Shown: positions 25,966 to 35,167 of the stretch, piece after piece
Numbering within the stretch: the first letter of the stretch is position 1
Layout: each line of letters starts with the position of its first letter
Source: CALHVX01 sp964640725
GTDB lineage: Bacteria > Pseudomonadota > Gammaproteobacteria > Pseudomonadales > Azotimanducaceae
Assembly: GCA_964640725.1 (NCBI GenBank)
Contig: CAZXIJ010000004.1
Location: 1 to 64,000, forward strand
Length of the DNA stretch: 64,000 bases
Direction of reading: 5' to 3'
The notes under the pieces: generated by a model
Databases searched by the model: none
The model's input: the letters and a program-made list of their open reading frames with translations, nothing else
What the model was told of the DNA's origin: nothing
Position numbers and translations under genes: made by a program

Positions 25966-26685
25966 CTACTGGCCTCTCTCGAGAAACCGGAAGATCGCCT
26001 GCTGCGCGTCCTCGTGATGCTCCGGTGCTTTCCAGTGCTCGAGCAGCGTGCCGTTGGGGAGCAGCTCAGCGAGCGCCCGGCTGATCGCGTCCGGGTGGTA
26101 AGGATCGTCGCCGCGCAGAATGAGCGTTGAGGTCTCGATGGTCGCGACCTGCTGCTGATCCAGGTTGAACAGGAACGGCCCATCAAACAGGTTGGCCCGG
26201 AAAGAGGCCCAGCTTTGCGCGGGCACATCGGCGTGCGTCGTTGCCTGCAACCCCGCCGCCCAGCTGTCAAACAGCTCGTAAAAGATGTCGCGGTTGCCGT
26301 CCAGGCCGATGGGCTGGAACAGCACAACGGCCCGGACACGTTCCGGCGCGTGCGCGGCCAGCCCGAGACAGTAAGGCCCGCCGATGCACATGCCAGCGGT
26401 CACAAACCGATCCACGCCGAGGTGATCCAGCAACGCCAGCTGATCCGCCGCAAAGCTGTCCCAGCCATCCGTAGCGCTCACCGGGCCCGACGACTGCCCG
26501 GCGTTGCGTTGATCCATAGCAATCACCCGATAGCGCTGCGCCAGGTGTCCGATCACGTCCCAGGGGGCGTTGGCCCAGAGCGGGACCGAGCTGCGCATGC
26601 CGCCAGGCGCGATGAGCAGCAAGGGCTCGCCGCTGCCGTGTTCTTCGTAGTACAGACGAGTATCGCCGCTTTCGAAAACAGCCAC
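25966..26685 (-). CDS. Alpha/beta hydrolase
   Basis: 239 residues from GTG 26685, two bases after the stop of the aldehyde dehydrogenase; an in-frame ATG at 26712 is an alternative. The fold is shown by LLLIAPGGMRSS (oxyanion region), MDQRNAGQSSG, and GMCIGGPYCLGLAA at the nucleophile elbow. There the nucleophile is Cys (G-x-C-x-G), not Ser. LRGDDPYHPDA and the His in APEHHEDAQ supply the remaining catalytic residues. The Cys nucleophile resembles dienelactone-hydrolase-type enzymes. Likely cotranscribed with the dehydrogenase. Substrate unknown. Confidence 0.8.
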   Translation of the reverse strand: MAVFESGDTRLYYEEHGSGEPLLLIAPGGMRSSVPLWANAPWDVIGHLAQRYRVIAMDQRNAGQSSGPVSATDGWDSFAADQLALLDHLGVDRFVTAGMCIGGPYCLGLAAHAPERVRAVVLFQPIGLDGNRDIFYELFDSWAAGLQATTHADVPAQSWASFRANLFDGPFLFNLDQQQVATIETSTLILRGDDPYHPDAISRALAELLPNGTLLEHWKAPEHHEDAQQAIFRFLERGQ

Positions 26686-26687
26686 GG

Positions 26688-28145
26688 CTAACGGTCCAGC
26701 CCGGCGATACACAGGTACTTGATCTCCTGGTATTCGTCGAGCCCGTACTTGGACCCTTCGCGGCCGTTGCCCGATTCCTTCATCCCGCCAAAGGGCGCCG
26801 CCTCGTTGGACACCAGACCTGTATTGATACCGACGATGCCGTAGTCGATGCCCTCAGCAATGCGCCAGATTCGGCCAATGTCCCGGGAGAAGAAGTAGGC
26901 CGCGAGGCCGAACTCGGAATCGTTCGCGAGCTCGATGGCTTCCTGCTCCGTGTCAAACCTGACCAGGGGCGCCACGGGGCCAAAGATCTCTTCTCTGAAC
27001 ACCCGCATATCCCGGGTGACCTCGGTCAGCACCGTTGGCTGTACAAACGCCTCCCCAAGGTCGCCTCGTTTGCCGCCGGCCTGCACCTGGGCGCCGCGCT
27101 CTTTCGCGTCGTCGATCATCGCCAGCACGCCGCTCGCTGCCTTGCCGTCGATCAGGGGCCCGACAACGACGCCGTCGTCCATGCCGTTACCCACTTTCAT
27201 CTCCGCCACGCGAGCGGCCAGTTTGCTGGCGAACTCGTCGTACACCCCGGCCTGCACGAGCATCCGGTTGGCGCAGACGCAGGTCTGGCCGGCGTTCCGA
27301 TACTTGGAATCGATAGCGCCCTGAACGGCTTCGTCCACATCGGCGTCGTCCATCACAATAAATGGCGCGTTGCCGCCCAGCTCCATCGAGGTCCGCTTGA
27401 CCGTGTCTGCGCACGCCTTGATCAGCGTCTTGCCAACTTCCGTAGAGCCCGTAAAGGTCAGCTTGCGGACCAGGGGGTTATCCAGCAGCTCACCGCCGAT
27501 GCCGGCCGTGGAGCCCACCAGGATGTTGACGACGCCTGCAGGGATGCCGGCACGCTCTGCCAGCTCGGCAATGGCAAGCGCCGACAGCGGCGTGGCGCTC
27601 GCGGGCTTGCAGACCACGGTACAGCCAGCAGCCAGGGCCGGGCCGATCTTGCGAGTGAGCATCGCGTTCGGAAAGTTCCAGGGCGTGATGCAGGCGACCA
27701 CGCCGACGCCCTGCTTCTGCACAACAATGCGCTTGTCCTGCGATGGGCCAGGAATGGTATCGCCGTAGGCCCGCTTGGCTTCTTCCGCAAACCACTCAAG
27801 GAAAGCGGCCCCGTAAGCGATCTCGCCCCGAGCCTCTTCGTAGGGCTTGCCCTGCTCTGCCGTCATGATCTGCGCCAGGTCGTCCTGGCTCGCCATCATC
27901 AGGTCAAACAGGCGGCGCAGCGCGTTGGCGCGCTCCTTGGCGGGCCGAGCCTGCCAGGCGGGCTGCGCGCCGTGCGCAGCCTCGATCGCGCGCCGGGTCT
28001 CTTCCGCGCCGCACGCCGCTACGGTGGCAATCACGTTGCCCGTCGCCGGATTGCTGACGGTCTGCGTGTTGCCGCTATCCGCGTCTATCCAGCGACCGTT
28101 GACGTAGCTCTGGGTGCGCAGCAGCGCTTGATCGTTCAGTTGCAT
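26688..28145 (-). CDS. gabD: NAD(P)-dependent succinate-semialdehyde dehydrogenase family protein
   Basis: 485 residues from ATG 28145. ALDH superfamily motifs are TPWNFPNAMLTRKIGPALAAG, KPASATPLSALAIAELAE, LTFTGSTEVGK, MELGGNAPFIV (catalytic Glu) and NAGQTCVCANRM (catalytic Cys). The combination matches the GabD group of cytosolic semialdehyde dehydrogenases. No gabT transaminase lies next to it, so another aldehyde substrate is possible. The alpha/beta hydrolase gene follows two bases later. Confidence 0.9.
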   Translation of the reverse strand: MQLNDQALLRTQSYVNGRWIDADSGNTQTVSNPATGNVIATVAACGAEETRRAIEAAHGAQPAWQARPAKERANALRRLFDLMMASQDDLAQIMTAEQGKPYEEARGEIAYGAAFLEWFAEEAKRAYGDTIPGPSQDKRIVVQKQGVGVVACITPWNFPNAMLTRKIGPALAAGCTVVCKPASATPLSALAIAELAERAGIPAGVVNILVGSTAGIGGELLDNPLVRKLTFTGSTEVGKTLIKACADTVKRTSMELGGNAPFIVMDDADVDEAVQGAIDSKYRNAGQTCVCANRMLVQAGVYDEFASKLAARVAEMKVGNGMDDGVVVGPLIDGKAASGVLAMIDDAKERGAQVQAGGKRGDLGEAFVQPTVLTEVTRDMRVFREEIFGPVAPLVRFDTEQEAIELANDSEFGLAAYFFSRDIGRIWRIAEGIDYGIVGINTGLVSNEAAPFGGMKESGNGREGSKYGLDEYQEIKYLCIAGLDR

Positions 28146-28215
28146 CGGTCGAGTCCTGCCCTTTTCGTTCGGGCTCGACCATAACGTCAGCGCGGCGCGA
28201 CCACCAGCCTCAGGT

Positions 28216-28953
28216 TCAGGCTGCTTGCACGGTCCCGCCGAGCCGCGCTTCCAGATCATCCGCACCGCCAATCAGCGCCCCGTTCAGGTACACCTGGGGG
28301 GTGGTGCGCGCACCGGTCACGGCCAGCAGCGCATCGGTGGAGGGAATCTCGATCGCCTCGAAATTCAGGCCGCGCTGCGTCAGCAGGTCCTTGGCCCGGC
28401 GGCAGTGCGGGCAGCCTTTACGCACAAAAATAGCGTATCGGTCCGGCTCGGTGACCGCGGGGTTCAAATAGCGCAGTACGTTTATGGGATCCGACTGGCC
28501 ATAGGGATCCCCAGGCACCTCCGGCTCCACGAACAGCGCCTCGATCACACCGTCATTGACGATCATCGCGTAGCGCCAGGATCGCTTGCCGAAGCCAAGA
28601 TCCTCCTTGCCAACGAGAAAGCCCATAGCTTCGGTGAACTCACCATTGCCGTCAGGGATAAGATCGACGGCGTCGGCGCCCTGAGCATCCTGCCACTCGC
28701 GCATGACGAAGGCATCGTTCACGGACAAGCAGATGATGCGGTCGATGCCGTTGGCCCGAAACTGCGGCGCCAGCGAGTTGTAGCCCGGCAGCTGGCTCGC
28801 CGAGCAGGTTGGGGTAAAGGCGCCCGGCAAGGCGAAAAGCACGACCCGCTGGCCCGCGAACAGCTGGGCTGAAGTGACGTCCAGCCAGTCGGATTCCGTA
28901 CGAGTGCGAAAGGTCACGTCAGGGACGCGATCACCGATACCTCTATTGTTCAT
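28216..28953 (-). CDS. Peroxiredoxin-glutaredoxin fusion (Prx5 type)
   Basis: 245 residues from ATG 28953, with AGGAAA upstream. The N-terminal Prx5 domain has the peroxidatic Cys in LPGAFTPTCSASQLPGY and continues with DRIICLSVNDAFVMREW. From about residue 170 a glutaredoxin domain carries FVRKGCPHCRRAKDLL and the cis-Pro block TTPQVYLNGALIGGADDL. Such hybrids reduce peroxides using glutathione directly. Upstream lies a relatively AT-rich 170-bp spacer shared with the divergent HupE-like gene; an oxidative-stress regulator site may lie there, but I could not identify one convincingly. Confidence 0.93.
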   Translation of the reverse strand: MNNRGIGDRVPDVTFRTRTESDWLDVTSAQLFAGQRVVLFALPGAFTPTCSASQLPGYNSLAPQFRANGIDRIICLSVNDAFVMREWQDAQGADAVDLIPDGNGEFTEAMGFLVGKEDLGFGKRSWRYAMIVNDGVIEALFVEPEVPGDPYGQSDPINVLRYLNPAVTEPDRYAIFVRKGCPHCRRAKDLLTQRGLNFEAIEIPSTDALLAVTGARTTPQVYLNGALIGGADDLEARLGGTVQAA

Positions 28954-29128
28954 GGTTTTCTGTTTCCTGTGTTCTGTTTGAAATGGGCGCTCAGCGCCGC
29001 GACCCGGCAATCTTCGGATTTTTCAAACATTAGGTAAATTCGATTGTATTCATCGTTATGATAGGCATTAAGAATTGACGAGCATTGACGGCCTTGGGCA
29101 CGCCGCTCAACTCCTGCACACTCGAGCC

Positions 29129-29860
29129 ATGTCAGGCACCGCTTCCAACCAGGCAACCCCGATCGCCAAGCTCTGCCGCCCGGCGCTCGCGATCATCGCG
29201 TTGGGCACTGTGCTGCTGGGCAGCGAAGCGCTCGCACACAACGTTGCCGAGAGCGACGGCGCTTTTGTCAGCAGCGCTGCGGGCGTCCACTTCGGCGTCT
29301 TCGCCTACCTTGGCGGCAAGCACATGATCACCGGGGCGGACCATCTGCTTTTTCTGGCGGGCGTGATCTTTTACCTGCGCCGGCTTGCCGACGTCGCCCT
29401 GTTTGCGACCTTGTTCGCCCTGGGCCACAGCCTGACCCTGCTTGCAGGCGTTCTCGGCGGTTGGCAACTCAACAGCCACGGGGTGGACGCCGTCATCGCG
29501 CTCTCAGTGATCTACAAGGCCCTGCACAACCTGGGCACCATCCGCCAGGGCCAAAGCACCCTGCGCTATGCCGTATTTGCGTTCGGCCTGGCGCACGGTC
29601 TGGGACTGGCCACCAAGCTGCAGGATCTGTCTCTGGATCCGGCGGCAATCGTGCCCAACATGCTCGGGTTCAACCTGGGCGTAGAGCTTGGGCAGCTGCT
29701 GGCCCTGGGCGCTGCGTGGCTGGCGCTCGGCTTCTGGCGTCTTCGCCCGGGCTTCGCGCAACATGGACGCATGGCCAACTGGCTGATCCTGGTCGCCGGG
29801 CTGGTGCTGCTTGGCGACCAGCTGACGATGCTGGTCATTGGCGATGCAGGCACATCCTAG
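29129..29860 (+). CDS. HupE/UreJ family membrane protein
   Basis: 243 residues from ATG 29129. A signal-like helix (ALAIIALGTVLLGSEALA-H) is followed by about six membrane segments rich in His and Gly. The family block GVHFGVFAYLGGKHMITGADHLLF is characteristic of HupE/UreJ_2 proteins, with further HS, HGLGLA and NLGVELGQ motifs. HupE and UreJ relatives are nickel or cobalt permeases, but this subgroup (about 240 residues, no hydrogenase or urease nearby) is uncharacterised. The last four bases overlap the stop of matB on the other strand. Confidence 0.8.
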   Translation: MSGTASNQATPIAKLCRPALAIIALGTVLLGSEALAHNVAESDGAFVSSAAGVHFGVFAYLGGKHMITGADHLLFLAGVIFYLRRLADVALFATLFALGHSLTLLAGVLGGWQLNSHGVDAVIALSVIYKALHNLGTIRQGQSTLRYAVFAFGLAHGLGLATKLQDLSLDPAAIVPNMLGFNLGVELGQLLALGAAWLALGFWRLRPGFAQHGRMANWLILVAGLVLLGDQLTMLVIGDAGTS

Positions 29861-31413
29861 CCAGCAAACAGCGCCTCAAAACGATCACGCAGCAGGTTTT
29901 TTTGAACTTTGCCCATGGCGTTGCGGGGCAACTCATTCACCACCGCCACATGCTTGGGTTGCTTGTAGCGGGCCAGCTGTTCTCCAAGCGCGTCTTGAAC
30001 ACTGCGCAGATCCGGCTCCTGGTCCAAGGCCGGCACCACCACGGCCACGACCGCCTCGCCAAAGTCAGCGTGGGGCACGCCAATGACCGCGCTCTCGCGA
30101 ATGGCGGGCTGGGCATCGAGCAGGCGCTCCACCTCTTTCGGATAAATGTTGTAGCCCCCGGAGATCACCAGATCTTTCGAGCGGCCGACGATCGAGAGTC
30201 GGCCGTCATCGTCCTGGATGCCCAGATCTCCCGTGATGAAGAAGCCGCCCTCGCGAAACTCGGAACGCGTCTTCTCGGGCTGCTGCCAGTAACCCGCAAA
30301 AACATTCGGCCCGCGAACTTCGATACTCCCGACCTGGCCCGTTGCTGCGCCCTCGCCTTGCTCGTCCACGACCCGCACGTCGACGCCCGGCAGAGGAAAA
30401 CCCACGGTGCCCGCAACGCGCTCCCCCGCCAGCGGGTTGGACGTGATCATGACGGTCTCGCTCATGCCGTAGCGCTCAAGAATTCGCTGACCAGTGCGCG
30501 CTTCGAACTGCGCGAAGGTCTGCTCCGTCAACGGTGCAGAGCCGCTGATGAACAAGCGCACGCCGGCGCTGGCGGCACGATCAAACTGCGGCAGGGCGAG
30601 CAGGCGCGTGTAAAAAGTGGGCACCCCCATGAGTACCGTGCACCGGTCCAGCTCTTCGCACACCGTCTCGGCATCAAACTGGGGAAGAAAGCGTACCGTG
30701 CTGCCGCCGAGCAGCGCACAGTGCAGCGCGACAAACAAACCGTGCACGTGAAAAATCGGCAGCGCGTGCAGCAGCACGTCATCGCTTCGCCAACCCCACA
30801 GGGCCAGGAGTGCCCGCGCGTTGCTGGCGATGTTGCTGTGGCTGAGCATCGCGCCTTTCGAGCGGCCGGTCGTGCCCGAGGTATAGACAATCGCGGCCAT
30901 GTCATGGCCATCGACAACTGCCGGCGGCGTATCGCGGGTCGCCGCTCGGCGAACCGCCCGCTGTGCCAGGGCGTGCTCGGGGCAAGCCTCCGGATTCGGG
31001 CGATCAGCAGCCAGGCGCCCGATAGGGCTGGCCGATACCTGACCGTCAGCAAGAGCCGCCGACAGCTCAGGTCCGGCCTGCCGGGACGCTTCGTGAACGA
31101 ACAACCGCGGCTGCGCGTCGGCGACAAAATAGGCGACCTCGGCGTCGGTATAGGCCGTGTTGATGGGCACGTAGACAGCACCCCGTCGCAGCACGGCCAG
31201 GTAGAGCACGACGCAAGCCATACTTTTGTCGGCCTGCACCAGCACCCGATCACTCGTCTGCACGCCCGCCTCCGCCAGCACGTCGGCAACCGCCGCCGTA
31301 TGCGCGCGCAAGGCCTCGTAACTCAGGGTGCCGCCAACCGGATCAACCAGCGCAGCCTTACTGCCCTGGGCTGCCATGACAGCGTCGAGCGCCTCGTAGA
31401 AATTTCCGTTCAT
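29857..31413 (-). CDS. matB: Malonate-CoA ligase (malonyl-CoA synthetase)
   Basis: 518 residues. ANL superfamily motifs are YTSGTTGRSKGAMLSHSN (P-loop), ERYGMSETVMITSNP, TGDLGIQDDDGRL, GRSKDLVISGGYNIYPKEVE and the C-terminal catalytic Lys in NAMGKVQK. Motifs such as LPIFHVHGLFVALHCAL and MGVPTFYTRLL match MatB rather than long-chain acyl-CoA ligases. It activates malonate, or a methylmalonate-like acid, with CoA and ATP. Its ATG overlaps the stop of an upstream lipoprotein gene. Confidence 0.88.
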   Translation of the reverse strand: MNGNFYEALDAVMAAQGSKAALVDPVGGTLSYEALRAHTAAVADVLAEAGVQTSDRVLVQADKSMACVVLYLAVLRRGAVYVPINTAYTDAEVAYFVADAQPRLFVHEASRQAGPELSAALADGQVSASPIGRLAADRPNPEACPEHALAQRAVRRAATRDTPPAVVDGHDMAAIVYTSGTTGRSKGAMLSHSNIASNARALLALWGWRSDDVLLHALPIFHVHGLFVALHCALLGGSTVRFLPQFDAETVCEELDRCTVLMGVPTFYTRLLALPQFDRAASAGVRLFISGSAPLTEQTFAQFEARTGQRILERYGMSETVMITSNPLAGERVAGTVGFPLPGVDVRVVDEQGEGAATGQVGSIEVRGPNVFAGYWQQPEKTRSEFREGGFFITGDLGIQDDDGRLSIVGRSKDLVISGGYNIYPKEVERLLDAQPAIRESAVIGVPHADFGEAVVAVVVPALDQEPDLRSVQDALGEQLARYKQPKHVAVVNELPRNAMGKVQKNLLRDRFEALFAG

Positions 31414-32507
31414 GATGCTCCTGTCGCTTGCTTGGGTGCCTGAGATTCAAGCGTTGCCAGCGCGTGCGCGAGCACCGCCAGGGTCTCTGCCGTTTCCGGT
31501 GCTGGCGGCAAGCTGCGAATGGCCGCCGCCAGGAGGTGTGCAGAAGGCCGTTGCTGTCCGTGCGCGCGAACGGCGAGCAGCGCGTTCGCTCGGGCCGTGG
31601 CAATCGCAGTGCCGCAGCTCACGGGACCTTCATGACCGGGATCCACAGCATCCAAGGCCGCTTGCTGGGCGTCTTGCCAGCGTTGCGCGCCGGCACCCGA
31701 GCGAGCAAGCTGGTGCCACAGCCACAGCACCGCAGCGCCCCCTTCACAGAGTGGCAGCGGCGCTGCCGAAGCCAGCGCGCCGGCGATCAGTACTGCTTCC
31801 GCGCGGTAGTTATCGCTATCGAACGCCCGGGCCGCGCGCAGGTAGCTGAGCGCGAGCGTCGCGAGGTCCGCCGCGGTGGCAGGCCCGGACAGTGCCGGCA
31901 CTCCCAGCTGGCGCCGATCGTGCTCGCTGCGCAGCTGCCAGTAATCCGCCACAGAAAAACGAGCGGGCAACTGTTCCGGCCGGCTCTCGCGCAGCGCCCG
32001 GTAGCCAAGGGCCGCTGCGGCAGACCGGTCGTCCGGGGCGCTGCGCCGCCGCAGCTGGTCCTGGATGTATTCGTCGACGCGCTCAAACGCCCTGCGAAAC
32101 TGCGCTTCCCGGCTCAGGGCCCAGGCGCCGGCAAATACGTCCAGCGCCAACGCCTGGTCGAGCAGGGTCGTGGCAGCCGGCACCTCTGCCAACCGATCCG
32201 GCGTCCAGGCCAACAGCCCGCCCCAGACCGGGTCCAGCCGTCGCAGCAGCGCCCGGGACCAGTCCAGCATGGCGCTGCTGGTCGAAGGCCCATGACGTTG
32301 GCTCAGAGCTTCAGCAAGGCGTGCGCGGCGCAGCAGTACCGCGCTCGGACTGGCCTCGAGGAATCGCGGGGCCTCCGGGGCAACGACCGCCTGCGAGATT
32401 CGCGCCAGGAGCAAGGACCCGGCCGGCGGCCGCGAATCCACCTCGCCACCGCCGCAGCCCGAGCAGCAGGCAAGCATCAGGAGCATCGCTGAGCAACGAT
32501 TGTTCAT
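31410..32507 (-). CDS. Predicted lipoprotein of unknown function
   Basis: 365 residues from ATG 32507. The start MNNRCSAMLLMLACCSGCGGG gives a short lipoprotein signal; lipidation at the Cys of LAC or SGC is plausible. The mature part is alpha-helical, rich in Ala, Leu and Arg (LRRLDPVWGGLLAWTPDRL, ALGYRALRESRPEQ, ALSYLRAARAF), perhaps helical-hairpin repeats. No catalytic motif is seen. Translation is coupled to matB (4-bp overlap), an unexpected pairing. Confidence 0.65.
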   Translation of the reverse strand: MNNRCSAMLLMLACCSGCGGGEVDSRPPAGSLLLARISQAVVAPEAPRFLEASPSAVLLRRARLAEALSQRHGPSTSSAMLDWSRALLRRLDPVWGGLLAWTPDRLAEVPAATTLLDQALALDVFAGAWALSREAQFRRAFERVDEYIQDQLRRRSAPDDRSAAAALGYRALRESRPEQLPARFSVADYWQLRSEHDRRQLGVPALSGPATAADLATLALSYLRAARAFDSDNYRAEAVLIAGALASAAPLPLCEGGAAVLWLWHQLARSGAGAQRWQDAQQAALDAVDPGHEGPVSCGTAIATARANALLAVRAHGQQRPSAHLLAAAIRSLPPAPETAETLAVLAHALATLESQAPKQATGAS

Positions 32508-32590
32508 GGACCGAGTATGAGGCGCTCGCGGTACTGGGTACACTTTCCGATTCGCAATCCCGACCCATTGGCTGCCAGAGGCTCCCGCCC

Positions 32591-33871
32591 GTGACCCGCG
32601 ACGCCGATCACCGCTCACCAGCTGCGATGGCCCCACCGACGCAGGAACGCTACCGCGCCCCGGCGCAGTGGCTGCACTGGCTCATTGCCGCTCTGATCGT
32701 GCTGCAGTTTGTGCTCGCGGAACTGGCCGAGCGGGCGGACGAAGCTGGCTCACTGGCTGCGCAGCTGGGCTGGCTCGCCGACCACAAATCCGTCGGCATG
32801 ACCATCCTCTGCCTGGCCATTGTGCGCCTTGCCTTTCGTTGGCGCGCCGCGCCCCCACCGCCCTTGCCGGCGCCGCACGCCCAGCAGCTGCTCGCAAAGC
32901 TCACTCACGGACTGCTGTACCTGCTGCTGTTCGCCTTGCCCCTGACCGGCTGGCTCGGATCTTCGGCCGCAGCCTACAGCGTCAGCTGGTTTGGCTGGTT
33001 TACCTGGCCCGACCTGGTCGCTGCAGACCCCGCCCTGCGAGAACAGCTGTATGTCTGGCACGAACGCGGCGGCAACGTGCTGGCGGTCCTCGCAGGGCTG
33101 CATCTGGCAGCAGCGATCAAACACCACTACGTCGACCGGGACACCACCCTGATGCGCATGACCAGCCCAGCCAGCCTCACTCTCTTCGCCGTCGCCCTGG
33201 GCGCAGGCCTATCTTGGATCACCTTGTCCGGCGCGAGCACCGGCGGTGCTGCGCCAACGTCGGGCGTCACGGTACAGCCACCGGCACAACCCGCACTGCC
33301 AACGGCTCAGACAGAGCAGGCAGCATCTCAGGTCATCGCCACAACGGCTGCCGAGCCTGCATTGCCTTCCTGGGCCATCGACTACGAGCGCAGCCGTGTC
33401 ACCTTCTCTGCCGACCAGGCCGGTGCCAGCTTCGACGGCACCTGGCAACGCTGGGAGGCCGATATCCGCTTTTCGGCGGCAGCGCTGACGCAGAGCCGCG
33501 CCAAGGTGTCCTTCGATGCGACGTCCGCCGCCACCAATGACGCCGATCGCGACAGCACCCTGACCAGTTCGGAGTTCTTCGCGGCCGAGCGTTTTCCGGC
33601 GATTGTTTTCAAGACCGACGAGATCCGGCGTGCACCGCAGGACGCCGAGCACGCCTTCACCGCCGCGGGATCGCTGCTCGTGAAAGGCGTGTCAGTCCCG
33701 GTCGTGTTTGACTTCTCGGTGACCGCCGAAGGGACACAACGGCAGCTCACGGGCCAGGCCAGGCTCGACCGCCTTGCGCTGGGCATCGGCACCGGCGACT
33801 GGGCCGACCCGGCCAGCATCGGCCAGTTTGTGGACGTCAGGGTGTCGGTGACGGCGGACGTGCGGGAATAA
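32591..33871 (+). CDS. Cytochrome b561-YceI fusion protein
   Basis: 426 residues from GTG 32591, which has AGAGG nine bases upstream; the in-frame ATG 32627 has no ribosome site. Residues 13-200 form a four-helix cytochrome b561 domain with heme-ligand His in QWLHWL, LADHKSVGM, KLTHGLLYL and AGLHLAAAIKHHY. After a fifth hydrophobic segment and an Ala/Thr/Gln/Pro linker comes a YceI-type lipocalin-like domain (WAIDYERSRVTF to the end), with TSSEFFAAERFPAIVFK and GQFVDVRVSVTADV. YceI proteins bind isoprenoids such as quinones, so quinol-linked electron transfer in the envelope is a reasonable inference. The C-terminus overlaps the opposite TPR gene by 35 bp. Confidence 0.87.
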   Translation: MTRDADHRSPAAMAPPTQERYRAPAQWLHWLIAALIVLQFVLAELAERADEAGSLAAQLGWLADHKSVGMTILCLAIVRLAFRWRAAPPPPLPAPHAQQLLAKLTHGLLYLLLFALPLTGWLGSSAAAYSVSWFGWFTWPDLVAADPALREQLYVWHERGGNVLAVLAGLHLAAAIKHHYVDRDTTLMRMTSPASLTLFAVALGAGLSWITLSGASTGGAAPTSGVTVQPPAQPALPTAQTEQAASQVIATTAAEPALPSWAIDYERSRVTFSADQAGASFDGTWQRWEADIRFSAAALTQSRAKVSFDATSAATNDADRDSTLTSSEFFAAERFPAIVFKTDEIRRAPQDAEHAFTAAGSLLVKGVSVPVVFDFSVTAEGTQRQLTGQARLDRLALGIGTGDWADPASIGQFVDVRVSVTADVRE

Positions 33872-34484
33872 GCGGCTCGCTGCTTGGCAACGCGTCCAGG
33901 AACTCCGCGTAGCTCGCGGTTTCCGGCGCTTCCCGGAGCGCCTGCTCGGCATCTGAGCGCGCCGCGGCCAGGTTGCCAAGCTTTTGGTGCAACAGCGCCC
34001 GGTTGTAGTAAGCCAGGTGGCGCGTCTGAGACTCGAGCGCCACAGCTTGATCCAGATCCGCCAGGGCTGCTGCCAGATCGCGCTGGCGCAGGTGCGCATT
34101 GGCGCGGTTGATCCAGGCACTCGCCAGCTCCGGCGCCAGCTTCAGCGCCCGATTGTGGTCGCGCATGGCGCCGCGCTGATCGCCGCGGCGCCCGAGCAGC
34201 AAGCCACGATTCGAAAAAGTCGATGCCAGATCCATGCGCGTCAGCCCCTGGAGCTCAATAGCCCGGTCGCAGTCATCCACGCCAAACTGCTCGTCCCGGC
34301 GCAGCGCTGCCTGATAGCAGAGATACGCGGGCGACTCGTTGAGCAAAATGGTGGCCCCACCGCTGGCGTTCGCGCCCAGGCCGAGCACGGTGCCGAGGGC
34401 GAGCGCATTCGCGCAGAACAAAAGCCCAACCGTGCCCAGGACCAGGTGGGCTCGCCCTATCGATAGGCGCAAGGCGCCAGTCAC
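33837..34484 (-). CDS. Tetratricopeptide-repeat protein
   Basis: 215 residues. An N-terminal hydrophobic helix (LVLGTVGLLFCANALALG) acts as signal or anchor. At least three TPR units follow (STFSNRGLLLGRRGDQRGAM, SAWINRANAHLRQRDLAAAL, LAYYNRALLHQKLGNLAAAR). Probably a periplasmic protein-interaction module. Its start overlaps the stop of the secreted-protein gene upstream by 4 bp. Partner unknown. Confidence 0.78.
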   Translation of the reverse strand: MTGALRLSIGRAHLVLGTVGLLFCANALALGTVLGLGANASGGATILLNESPAYLCYQAALRRDEQFGVDDCDRAIELQGLTRMDLASTFSNRGLLLGRRGDQRGAMRDHNRALKLAPELASAWINRANAHLRQRDLAAALADLDQAVALESQTRHLAYYNRALLHQKLGNLAAARSDAEQALREAPETASYAEFLDALPSSEPLIPARPPSPTP

Positions 34485-35113
34485 GAGGCGGACCCGTCGC
34501 CGGCGCGCAGATAGGGCGTCAGCACGTAGCTCAGAATCCCGCGGCCAAACTGCGCATACCAGACTTCCGGGTCCCGATTAATCATGGCGGTCTCCCATTG
34601 GCGCGGCAAGCGCCGCGCCTTGCGCAGGGTCTGCAGGGCCAGCGCCAACTGATCGTCCTGCAGCAGCGCGACCGCGGCATCACTCCAGCAAGCCATCTCC
34701 TGACTCAACACATCCGCCTGCTCGATACAGCCGAGCGGCGCCAGGATGTTGTCGAGGAGCTGATGGAGCGCGCGGTGCTGAAAGCTGGTGGAGAGGTACA
34801 GCTTGGACCGCGCCTGCACGCGGTCCGTCGCTGCGTTGTTCCCGACCAGCCGCGCTTCGCGTTTGTCGAGCCGGGCCCGCTCGTCTGGCGCCTGCACAGG
34901 CACACGATCTTTGAGTCGAGCGACCCGCCGGGCCAAGGCTCGGGCAACCCGGCGGCGATCGCCGCGCTCGCGCCAGTCAAAGTCATCCGAGTGCAGCAGC
35001 ACCCAGGCGCCGCTGATTTCCTGCGCGCTGGCAGTGGCCGGCAACCATCCGACGAGGAAGAAGCCCAAAGCGAGGACCCGGGCGATCGCCAATGGGTTGG
35101 AACGGTGCAACAT
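34481..35113 (-). CDS. Predicted secreted protein of unknown function
   Basis: 210 residues from ATG 35113. The signal peptide (IARVLALGFFLVGWLPATASA) is followed by QEISGAWVLLHSDDFDW. The mature part is helical and basic, containing STSFQHRALHQLLDNILAPL and ALQTLRKARRLPRQW, and ends near GRGILSYVLTPYLRAGDG. It is translationally coupled to the downstream TPR gene. No family is recognised. Confidence 0.65.
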   Translation of the reverse strand: MLHRSNPLAIARVLALGFFLVGWLPATASAQEISGAWVLLHSDDFDWRERGDRRRVARALARRVARLKDRVPVQAPDERARLDKREARLVGNNAATDRVQARSKLYLSTSFQHRALHQLLDNILAPLGCIEQADVLSQEMACWSDAAVALLQDDQLALALQTLRKARRLPRQWETAMINRDPEVWYAQFGRGILSYVLTPYLRAGDGSAS

Positions 35114-35167
35114 GCGCCCTAGCTTGCAATACTCGGTCGGAGCAGCACAAGCAGCCCGGGAGCAAAC

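Noticed and set aside
29041..29080. OxyR-like or Fur-like site between prx-grx and the HupE-like gene (GATAGGC, ATC-N5-GAT)
   Set aside because: Only the inner half-sites match; outer half-sites and spacing fail for both regulators.
29461..31443. Long open frame (660 codons) on the plus strand opposite matB
   Set aside because: matB on the minus strand has all catalytic motifs; the plus frame has none.
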